Of a DNA stretch of 64,000 bases, positions 1 through 8,806 are shown piece by piece. Origin of the DNA: Gelatoporia subvermispora B (taxonomy: Eukaryota > Basidiomycota > Agaricomycetes > Polyporales > Gelatoporiaceae); NCBI GenBank assembly GCA_000320605.2, contig KB445820.1, positions 62,001 to 126,000 of the forward strand, read 5' to 3'. Below the pieces are notes generated by a model. The model was not told the origin of the DNA. It ran no database searches and saw only the letters and a list, made by a program, of their open reading frames with translations. How positions within the stretch are numbered: position 1 is the first letter of the stretch; each line of letters starts with the position of its first letter. Made by a program: the position numbers and the translations under genes.

Positions 1-579
1 CACATATCTGTATTACGCGACACGGACGGGTCAGCCGACAGTCGCACAGTGCGCCCGTGAGCGCCAGACGCACTTTTGCAGCAGGCTGTGCTTCACTGGC
101 CCGCCGTAGAAGACTTCCGGAAAGTGGTAAATCAGCGGATGAATCACCAAGGGCCCACCCTGAGATAACACGTGTTGCCATGTGAGCGTTCGTGGCGAAT
201 CAGTGCTGCAGCACTCACGTATTCGACGAGGAACACTGTCCGCCAGCTGATCTGCGGACCGAGGTCCTTGACTGTGAGCTCGCTACCGTCCGTGATCCCG
301 GCATCCCTCAGCGTTGTTTCGTCCCCCAAGGCCTTGCGGTCTCCCTGCAGCGCAATCTTTTGGCGAGCAGGGTAAAGCTAGCACGGCGGGGACGAGGTCA
401 GTCTCAGCGAACTGGAACACTTGTCTACACATGCTTGCCTTTGGATACTTGGCCGCGATGGCCGCCTTGACGTCCGCAATGGTCGCATCCTCCAGAGTCT
501 TACCCTCCAGAGACACCTTGGTGGGAAGATCTCGCGCAAACGAAACGCGTCCCGCTGCAGAAACTGTAACAGTGACCAT
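1..579 (-). CDS. TSC13: Very-long-chain trans-2-enoyl-CoA reductase, 5' exons (partial)
   Basis: The last enzyme of the ER fatty-acid elongation cycle, reducing trans-2-enoyl-CoA (family knowledge). The ATG at 579 opens MVTVTVSAAGR, followed by the ubiquitin-like N-terminal domain of TECR/Tsc13 (KVSLEGKTLEDATI, YPARQKIALQGDRK, GITDGSELTVKDLGPQ), then ISWRTVFLVEY and the conserved HPLIYHFPEVFYGG. Exons on the minus strand are 579-439, 377-219, 159-74 and 7-1. The first intron (438-378) has a GC donor (AAG|GCAAGC) and a TAG acceptor. The others are GT-AG, and the last one (73-8) restores the family motif SLLQKYV at the window edge. The membrane-spanning catalytic part lies beyond the left edge. 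Frame is continuous across all four exons, so the call is strong. Only the exact first Met could shift. Confidence 0.9.
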
Positions 580-1183
580 GTTCGCGGTTTGTACAAGCTG
601 TGGACGCGATTCCAAGAATGAGCGCGGGACAAGGTCGGATGCGCGTTTCGATCCGGCGCCCCAGCGCGTCCGAGTCGCGATCCCGGTATTTCCTCCTGTC
701 AAAATATTTAAATATTGATATCAATACCATTGGCGCATCACCCGGCCTCCAGCCCATCCATGTGATAGTATGGATCACAAGTTCACAGGGCGTCTGCCAG
801 CATGCAGGACCAAAGTCCTTTTTATTGCAAGATCCAACAGCACGAACCCGCCGTCTTTTCAAGCTTGAAACCAAGCCTCAAGTTTTTGTTTGCACTGTCG
901 GTCTGTACGCCAAGCTTTCGGATCCGAATGGCCCCATCGCTCCGCATCATATCCTGCCTATCATCACGAATTAATGTGGACCCTCGGCGCAGCGGTAGCG
1001 CGGTTAAAAAATAATCCTTTGTAGAGCAGTATCCCTGTAAAATGTATCTCTAGCATCCCGAACAATGCCCAGTAGTGTCGTCATTTCTCTGCCAACATAC
1101 TCCCCGCCCATTGTCGTCACCAAAAACAAAACCATTTGCATAGTTCAATTGTGTGTGACTTCGTAGTGCGGCTAAAGAAAATT
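580..1183. other. Intergenic, 5' flank of TSC13
   Basis: No supportable gene. The stretch at about 701-728 is very AT-rich and partly palindromic (aaatatttaaatattgatatcaat), close upstream of the TSC13 start. It may be a core promoter or simply AT-rich spacer. Confidence 0.4.
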
Positions 1184-1264
1184 GAGCCCGACCCGGATTG
1201 AACGGATGACCTTGAGGAAACACCTGAACTGGAATCTCACGCTCTGCCGCTGAGCTACGGGCCC
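1184..1264 (-). tRNA. tRNA-Trp(CCA) with short intron (candidate)
   Basis: Read on the minus strand, a 7-bp acceptor stem GGGCCCG pairs with CGGGCTC (one G-T). A D arm GCTC-AGCGGCA-GAGC and a T arm ATCCG-TTCAATC-CGGGT follow in the right places. The anticodon stem starts TGAGA and is followed by TTCCAG, so CCA is the likely anticodon. The total of 81 nt is about 9 nt longer than standard, consistent with an intron just 3' of the anticodon (inserted near TTCAGGTG). One anticodon-stem pair (A-C) is imperfect. The discriminator is A, and a T-rich pol III terminator (TTTTCTTT) follows directly. Covariance-model scoring would decide the isotype and intron. Confidence 0.65.
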
Positions 1265-1490
1265 ATACACCTGTTGTGGTAGGTGAGTATAATGGAGCTG
1301 CGGTCAGGTACATCCTCGATCATGCACGATCACGTCACCAATGCACTGTCACGAATAACTACGCCACAGGACACAATCATGAAACATGGTAATGACGCAA
1401 AATGCAAGCCGCATGTATGAATATCAAGATAGACACCAACAGAAGTAACACATTCACAGGGACGAGAGAGTGGATTACGTAAGCAGCAGC

Positions 1491-1533
1491 TTCTTCAAGG
1501 TCATCCGTTCAAATCGGGTAGGGTTCAGTTTTT
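1491..1533 (+). repeat. tRNA 3'-half-like fragment
   Basis: The sequence TCAAGGTCATCCGTTCAA followed by a T-stem-like CGGGT, an acceptor-like AGGGTTCA and a run of seven T closely matches the 3' half of the tRNA at 1184-1264, but lies about 250 bp away on the opposite strand. No matching D arm or acceptor 5' strand is visible upstream, so it looks like a tRNA-derived fragment or pseudogene. Confidence 0.5.
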
Positions 1534-1983
1534 TTCTATCACCGTCACGGTTGTAAGATGGGACGGTATGACGATGTAAGTCGTTGTTGCTAAGGTGAGT
1601 CTATTGAGATGGGGAATGGGCAATTGCACTATTTGTGTGTTATGTGACAAAGTTACTCATGCAGGTGGGAGTTGTGTACTCACCAGACCCAGAGTGGAGA
1701 CCGGACCCGGATACACCTGATAGGACTACACATCGATGTCCTGAGGCGAGGTCATGAATGTATGCACTTGCCGTACATGGTGGCAGCCTCTTGTCATGAC
1801 TGACTAGTCGGTGGAGAGGGAGTACCACGGGTCCTACGATGCAGAAGAAAGCAATGCAGTAGTAATCGTCAAATATGAGAGGCTCAAGTGGTCAAATGTG
1901 AGAGCATAACACATACGTGGGGGACAGTGAGGCGGCCAGCATGCGGAGCTGGTATCTCCAGACATGCCTTGAAGAAGGAATGG

Positions 1984-2050
1984 ATGGATGGCATCCGAGT
2001 CACGTACGTGGAGATGGATGGCATCCGAGTCACGTACGTGGAGATGGATG
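1984..2050. repeat. 30-bp tandem repeat with palindromic cores
   Basis: A 30-nt unit (GGATGGCATCCGAGT, the palindrome CACGTACGTG, then GAGAT) is present in two perfect copies plus a partial third. The 10-bp palindrome falls at 2001-2010 and 2031-2040. No gene is recognised next to it. Confidence 0.85.
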
Positions 2051-4879
2051 ACCGCACAGAGGAGAGGGGAGAAAGGTGGAGGGTCGATGTCAAGAGACGG
2101 GAGTAGCTTTCTCGGTCTATATAGGTTCGGAACGAGGTAACAGAAGATGCGGTGGAGCTATAATGCTTCTGAACACAAGATGGCAGACTGGGACAGCTTC
2201 CCCCCCTATAGCATGGCGATCGGTCGTCCAGAAGGGGTGACGCTGTTGCCTCTTTCGGAACGACGCAATCTAACGAAACCCCTCGACACAAGAGAATCGG
2301 AACAGAACGCCTTGAGCGGTAACGGAAACGGGTGCAGCATGGCCTCCATTGCATTTTTTGGACGCCCAGAACACTGCTCTAGACTTACCGAATGACACTG
2401 TGGAGGTATGCGACCTCTCGTGATTCTGTTGGGCAAAGAACATCGGGAAAGATCAGCTAGTAGTGGTCAAATTCTAGTTCGAACATTCACACCTGTAGGT
2501 CAACACAACTACTTGTGTTCACGTTAGCGATCAGGATATGCGAGCATTCGCCGCAAGTGCATAGTCCCGGTGAGCGAGTCGGACGTCCTCCATAGACTGG
2601 AGGGCAAATAACACGCACTGAGGCGGAGCCAACCACAAACTGTACGCTGTCGCTGGCCAGGATGATGCTCAGCAAGAGCCACTGTGAGAGCAATGAGAAT
2701 TTGCGCTTGAACCTGGGGCCGCACGGCGTCGCGTCTGAATCCCTTGCTCGAGGTTGCCGTTGGCCAGTCATCGTTCAGTATTCGGGCAGCGCTCCGAGCG
2801 GATGCATTCTCAGATCAACCGCGCGTTTCCATGACACGTACAGAATTGCCAACGAATGAGACAACAAACCTCGAGCACGTCCCTGAGCAATGGAACATTC
2901 GCAAAAAACATATGATCAGGCTCCTGGCCACCTTGTAATTGATACTACATACCGCAAATCCATGAAAACTCGGTGCGGTGCTCGAGGAGCAAGACGCCAT
3001 TGCGCGGATGATATAACACCCAAAGATGACATAGGCAATGCACACACAGGGAGATGCAACAGATGAAAATTTATCATTGGAAACTGAGATGCGTATACAT
3101 AGGTGAATACATTTGCGCCAGACAACAATGGTAGCGAACGGTAAACGAACGTCCAATGCCACTCACCCAAATAGATACCTGCAGGACCGGATGAGCGACC
3201 AGTAAAAACATGGAAGACGATGTGAGGAGTCAGTTAAAGAAAGGTGCAATCAATGCCGAAGCTCAGGAACAGCTTCTAGTTGATTATATTGAAGATAGCT
3301 CATCCTGAAAGGTGGAAGGAAGGTGGCACCGCAGAATAGCCCGAGCACTTACATGATATAATGAATCAACGATTGAACGCGTATGGGCACGGTGATCTGG
3401 GAGATTTTTAGTTAGCATGATGAACAAACAGCACGCAAAGATGTAGTGTCAGAAGGGGTTGCCCGAGAAATTGAGCTGTGGCGGGCAGTTTCGGCAGTAA
3501 TAGTACGAAGACCGTCGTGATATAGCATCATTCAGAAGCGAAAAGAACTCTACTCACCCCTTGTAACAATACATCACATAGCCGGGGGATAGCATTGACC
3601 CTGATGATGACAGCATAGAAGAGACATATCTAGCGAAAGTGTGTAAGCATGACGAACGCGAAGCAATTTTAAGAAAGCTCAGAAGTTTAAAAAAACAGCC
3701 GTGGAATTGTCGTCAACCCCGGCATCGATGACACCGGATCAGGCGGTAACTCCATTTGTAACATCGTAGCTGGTAAACTTCAGGCATAGAAAACTTACCT
3801 ATGCTGGGGCAATGTAGGGTGAACTTTGCACCAATGATAGAACGGTGAGACTGAATAGGAGAACGAACGTCAGTACTAGTCGAGACTGATGACGCGAGCG
3901 TGAAAGATCAGTGGATTGACAGATAGATAAAAGCATCGAGTCGTTGACTCTCAGATACTCTAGTTTGAATGATTTGATTTCATCGCTTCGAGTCCTCGGA
4001 AGAATGGAGGGTACTAGAAATAAAGTGAACGCAAAACTCACGTGCAGAACACTCCCGCCGACAACTGCAAAAGACCGTCACACTTCAACACATAATAGAC
4101 CTGAAGAGAGCTGGTCAGCTTCGTTTGCACAAAGAACGCAGTCTAAGTGGAACCGATCAGTGTAACTATGACAAAAAAACTCTGAACATCGCATCGCCGC
4201 CTTGGTATGGGCGACGACGCTCGAGGTAAACGAAAGGTATCATCGCGTCGAGTGAAGGTTATGAAGACAAATATTGACAATAAAAACTCACTTGAGGACC
4301 TAGCAACCGTGCCCATTCAAATCGATAGAAACAACAGCCTGTGGATGTCTGAGCAAGACGAGGATGTAAGAAGAGACAGAAGGCGAGGGCGGCATAATTT
4401 TCTTCTTGCCACTTTAGGGCAGGTCTTCACGTGTCAACGACACGCGTCGCGTCCGTGGCACATAGGCGCCTGTTTTAAGTAAGTACTCTCACCTGAGGTC
4501 CTGAACTCGAAGCACGGTCTCCCGTTGTCCACGCGTATCTGTGGTGTTTGATCCCCTTTCTTCAGATACTCGCAAAAGTACCGTGTTTTTTCCGTGCGGA
4601 TGTGGACTTATTTTTGTCCAGGAGACAAATCACGGGCTAGCTTCTGCAAGTTCCCGTCGGTCCACGTGCGGGCCAACGTTCCCTGGTTCTGTAGTCGATG
4701 CTTTAACAGCAAGCTGAGCCTGCCACTTAGCGAGGATATGCGTGAGTCTCTTCAAAGAGGCATGCTCATAGTCCCCGCACGAACGGAACGATTCTGATTA
4801 CTGGCACACTGCTGGCTGGTCTCTGCAACATTCTATCTCGAACGAAGCGGACGCTGATCCACGGAATCCAACACACCAT

Positions 4880-4970
4880 GATGCCGAAAAGAAACCGGAC
4901 GAGCGCAAGGGCCGTCTCGCGGCGGGACGGGAAGGCAAGACGAGCCGTGACAGTAGATCAGGCGACTACA
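4880..4970 (+). other. Coding-like fragment, inverted relative to 8390-8478
   Basis: Reads as HHDAEKKPDERKGRLAAGRE then GKTSRD in one frame. A homologous stretch lies inverted at about 8390-8478, and the two differ mostly at third codon positions, which suggests past selection on a protein. No start, stop or flanking exon could be assigned, and the protein is not recognised. Confidence 0.4.
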
Positions 4971-5200
4971 GTCACCTGTTCCACCTTCCTCTTCTATTGT
5001 GCGGTGCTCTAGAGCAAATTCAATGGCTTCATCTGTTTCGCTTGTGGGTATTCCAGGATGTAGCTATGTCAGCTGTTCGGAGATTGGACACACCGGCGGC
5101 GCTGCATTCATGATGCGTAATAGAGGCGATGAGGTCTCGTAGCCAGAAACCGCTCTATCGGCGGCGCAGGGGCGGTACATTCAGCTGACCGACGATGAAC

Positions 5201-5208
5201 TACTTAAG
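5201..5208 (+). promoter_or_regulatory. Diverged TATA-like element
   Basis: TACTTAAG lies 33 nt before the ATG at 5241. The paralogue has TATTTAAG at the same distance (8767-8774), so copy 1 carries a T-to-C change in the presumed TATA element. Confidence 0.4.
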
Positions 5209-5240
5209 CACGAGACAATGAGACGCAATCAAGGAGCAAG

Positions 5241-7568
5241 ATGTTCGGGTCCGCGTCTTCCTTACATTGGCTCTTCCTGGGCTTACTCCACGCAAACATC
5301 GTCCTTGGATCAGCTTCACAATGCGCATCCTTCGAACTGCCTGACCTTGAGGGCGTTGTGCTAACAGGAAAGACGTATTTCAAAGCAAAGGCACGTGTCA
5401 ACATCACCAACCTGTACTCCGCGATCGACACCGATACACTCCCGGCCTTCTGCCGCGTGGAGCTTGTGATTACCACGAACGCGACGGCGAAGTCATCCGC
5501 AAACACCGAAGTATGGCTGCCAGACGACTGGAATGGGCGGTTTCTGGGTACGGGCCAGGGCGGTCTAGCTGGAGGAGGTAAGTTGCGTGCGCTCATATAG
5601 TCGGATCAACGCCTTACATTGATACGAGTCACGGTAGCGGACCTGGGCCTCATAGCTGTGCAACAGGGTTGTACGTGTCCGGTACTTATACTATAGTCGG
5701 GCACCAGCTCACCCGTCCCTCCGCAGTCGCTGGTGTATCCACAGACACAGGTCACTCCTCGACCAGCACTGATGGGAGTTGGGCGGGACCAGGCAATGAT
5801 GTATAATTTGGCTTATCTCATGGTGACATGCCCCAGTCTCATATTGTGTTTAGAATGCTATCATCGATTTCGGTTGGCGCGCTCTTCATCTCAGCGTGGT
5901 TGCCGGGAAGGAGGTAGTACGCAGCTACTACGACAGGAGTGCCGCTAAATCCTACTATATCGGCTGCTCTACGGGTAAAGCGCTATCTGCCTATTCCAGT
6001 CGTAGCGTCTGACACGTCAATCGGTAGGAGGACGTCAAGGGTATGCTGGCATGTGTATCGAAGCCAAGCCTCGGTCTCACACCCTCCCAGGTTGAAAGAG
6101 ATGCAGATGTTCCCGGACGATTTCGATGGCATAGTTCGTAACTCGACTACACTGTCTGCATCTGGCTCAGCTCACATGATGTTGTTCATTCAGGTCGTCG
6201 GATCCCCTGCAAACTGGATGTCTCACTTAATGTCATGGTCGATACATATCAGCTTGAACGTTCTACCTCCGGCATCACCGTCCTTCATTAACCCTACTCA
6301 GTGGAACGATGTCATCCATCCTGAGGTGCTGCGACAATGCGACAGCATTGACGGGGTACGGCATCTCTATTCTACAAGCATACGATTGACGTCATGAGTT
6401 CAGTTGGCAGATGGCATCATCAATGATCCACGTCTATGCCCGTTCGTACAGTGTTGCTTTGTCGAGATTCACCTGACATAACTACATAGCTTCCGTCCGG
6501 AGACATTGGCGTGCAGCCCCGGTCAAAACACCTCAACCTGTCTGACACTCGTACAGATACATGCTTTGCACCGCATTTTTACAACCTACTTTGAGGCAAA
6601 CCAGACGTACGTCTTCGGACCGTATTATCCTGGCGGAGAGGCGGCATACCCAGATGGTCTTGTTGGAGCTGTGTCATTTGCGATACCGCAAGACTGGGCA
6701 CAATTCTTTGTGCTGAAGTACGTCTCTTGCTCTGTAGCGAGCATGCTGCCTCATTATACACCATGCAGCGACACCGAATGGACCATGGATTTGTACAACG
6801 CCAGCGTCCTGCGCCTTATGGAGGAAGTCAATCCAGGCCAAGCAGATGTAAAGGATAGCTTATTTCCGGTTAACGGCTGAAATTAATGCGAATGGAATAC
6901 CATGCTCGTAGGCCATCGAGTCAAACATAACCGCCTTTACAGGTCCTTCGCATAACGGCAAGATCCTGCAGTACGTCGGCTGGGCGGATCAGCTGATCAG
7001 CTCCGAAAACTCTATCCACTATTACGAGACGGTCCACGCATTCATGCAAACTATAGGCCAAGATATCAACGATTTCTATCGTTTGTTTACCGTGCCCGGA
7101 ATGAACCATTGGTATGTCTTACTGCTTCCGACTCTTGCACGACTCTATTCCCTCGAATCTCTCCTGACATGATGTTCACAGCATGGTAAGCAATCGCAAC
7201 AATGCACATCGAAGGAAGCGCCAACTCACAAAACTCGTCTATAGGGCGGATTCGGGGCAAACGCGTTCGGCGGGGCCGGCCAAGCAGCTTCTGGAATGCC
7301 ACCTCTGTCGCTCGATCCTGAACATAACATCCTGGCCGCATTGGTACAGTGGGTAGAGCAGGATCAAGCCCCTTCAAGCCTGACTGCTGCGTTCTGGAAC
7401 AACAATAACGTCACTGCAGGTCTCAACTTTACCCGACCTCTTTGCTTGGTGCGTGCTCGTGTGATATGCACTGCGAGACACGAGAAGTCTAATATTGTGT
7501 AGTTCCCGACCAGGCTGCAGTTCGCTGGTGGCAATCCCAATGACCCTGCGAGCTTTGAGTGTGTGTAA
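5241..7568 (+). CDS. Secreted tannase/feruloyl esterase family protein, copy 1
   Basis: Hydrolyses phenolic esters outside the cell (family inference; substrate unknown). My 14-exon model totals 1602 nt (533 aa): 5241-5577, 5638-5670, 5727-5800, 5854-5974, 6028-6040, 6091-6133, 6194-6355, 6404-6441, 6490-6717, 6769-6847, 6912-7111, 7182-7185, 7245-7448, 7503-7568. It starts with a signal peptide, then LPDDWNGRFLGTGQGGLAGG, DTGHSS, the nucleophile elbow GCSTGGRQGLKEMQ, FPDDFDGIV, VGWADQLIS (catalytic Asp) and GMNHC (catalytic His). The CS...D...HC arrangement is the known tannase-family triad with a linking disulfide. Two exons are micro-exons: 13 nt giving GGRQ and 4 nt giving the Met after HC. 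The paralogue has Ser at that last position. The gene is intact and all introns are GT-AG. Confidence 0.92.
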
Positions 7569-7632
7569 CATGTACAATAAATTGCCATAATGTGTATCCC
7601 GAGTACAATGCACGAGACAATCGGCGATGTCA

Positions 7633-8389
7633 GATCACCGGCTCCCATCTACAGTGGTGTTTCTCGGTCGGCTACCAGCCAGCTGAGCAACTGCCAGATC
7701 CGATTTCATACAGCTCTAACGAGCTCCGGGTGCGTATAGTCCTAAGATTTACGCCTCATGTTGGTTTTTAAGCTGAGCTTCCGCCGAGTTCCGCCGCTAT
7801 GCTTGGCTTTGTGACTCCACGATCGGATGTTTACTGTGTCAGTGTCGACCAACGCGATAACTCCGCAGGCGCCCGTCTGCGCGCGCAGCCGTACATATGC
7901 GGCCTAAAGCGCGCCGCAAGCCTTGCACTACAATGTACATGCATGTTTCATTTCCTGTTCTTCTTGCTCCCGGCCTCGATTAGCGGCGCGGGTGCAGTGA
8001 GACGTATTACTATTCGCCTTCTCATCCTGCTTGCCATTTGACATCTTCTATGCTCTGAGATTCATTCTAACCCTGCATATTCCGTGCAGCGGCTTTGCTC
8101 CGGTCGGAAATTCAGAGCACGGTCGCTGAGCTACTCCGACCAGAAACTCCAAGGACAGTACGTGACCACCAGGATGCGTTAACAGCCTCGCAGCAACGAC
8201 GGCCCCGCCGTCTTGACCTGATGCGGCAGTTCAATCCGGTGAAGTCGTCGTCTACCTGTATGCGTCACCCATCCTTTATGTTTATAACGAATCTTGATGG
8301 TGTAGCTTTACAAACATTTCTCTGCGCATAAGCCACAGTCACAAACGGGACAATGGGATGGTTATGATCGCTGTCGGCTGGTGGTCGCC
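7633..8389. other. Spacer between tandem units
   Basis: An open frame at 7799-8041 is hydrophobic at its C-terminus but has no family match and no splice support. I see nothing else. Confidence 0.4.
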
Positions 8390-8478
8390 TGACCAACTAT
8401 CACGGCTCGCCTTACCGCCTCGCCCCGCCGCGAAGCGGTCCTTGCGCTCATCTGGTGTCTTTTTGACATCGTGGTGCA
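8390..8478 (-). other. Inverted coding-like fragment (pair of 4880-4970)
   Basis: On the minus strand it reads HHDVKKTPDERKDRFAAGRG then GKASRD, aligned without gaps over its core to the plus-strand fragment at 4880-4970. It lies just outside the direct repeat of copy 2, so an inversion occurred at or after the duplication. The protein is not recognised. Confidence 0.4.
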
Positions 8479-8766
8479 TTGGACTTCCGTAGGTCGGCGT
8501 CCGCTTCGTCCACGGCAGAATGCTGCAGGTGCGGTCACCTGTTCCACCTACCTCTTCTACTGTGTGGTGCTCTGGATCAAATTCAGTGGCTCTATTCTAT
8601 CTCGCCTGTGGATATTCCAAGACGTGAGACATGTAAGCTTTTCGGAGGTTGGGCACCCTGGCGGCGCTGCGTTAATGATGCATAGCAGAGGCCATGGGGT
8701 CTGCTGGCGAGAAATGGCACTATCGACGGCGCAGCGGCGGGTACATTCAGCTGGCCGATGGCGAAC

Positions 8767-8774
8767 TATTTAAG
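8767..8774 (+). promoter_or_regulatory. TATA-like element of tannase copy 2
   Basis: TATTTAAG lies 33 nt before the ATG at 8807, a usual spacing for a fungal TATA box with a short 5' UTR. Confidence 0.5.
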
Positions 8775-8806
8775 TACGAGATGATGAGACACAATCAAGA
8801 AGCGAA

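Larger units (their letters stand above)
1265..4870. other. Gene-poor region, possible degenerate intron-rich gene (minus)
   Basis: No ORF here matches a family I know. On the minus strand there are seven good 5' splice sites (GTGAGT or GTAAGT type) near 4492, 4290, 4039, 3796, 3553, 3350 and 3163, at spacings of 187-251 nt. Several short hydrophobic open pieces lie beside them (for example FVLLFSLTVLSLVQ near 3800 and YAVIIRVNAIPRLCDVLLQ near 3560-3620). This would fit a many-exon membrane protein, but I could not join the pieces into one frame and several carry stops. It may be a decayed gene or chance. Confidence 0.25.
4971..7632 (+). repeat. Tandem duplication, copy 1 (tannase unit)
   Basis: Begins at gtcacctgtt and ends near gacaatcggcgatgtca. 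The same landmarks occur at 8534 and 11187. The unit includes about 270 bp of promoter, the whole esterase gene and about 65 bp of 3' flank. Offset between copies is about 3.56 kb. Confidence 0.9.
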
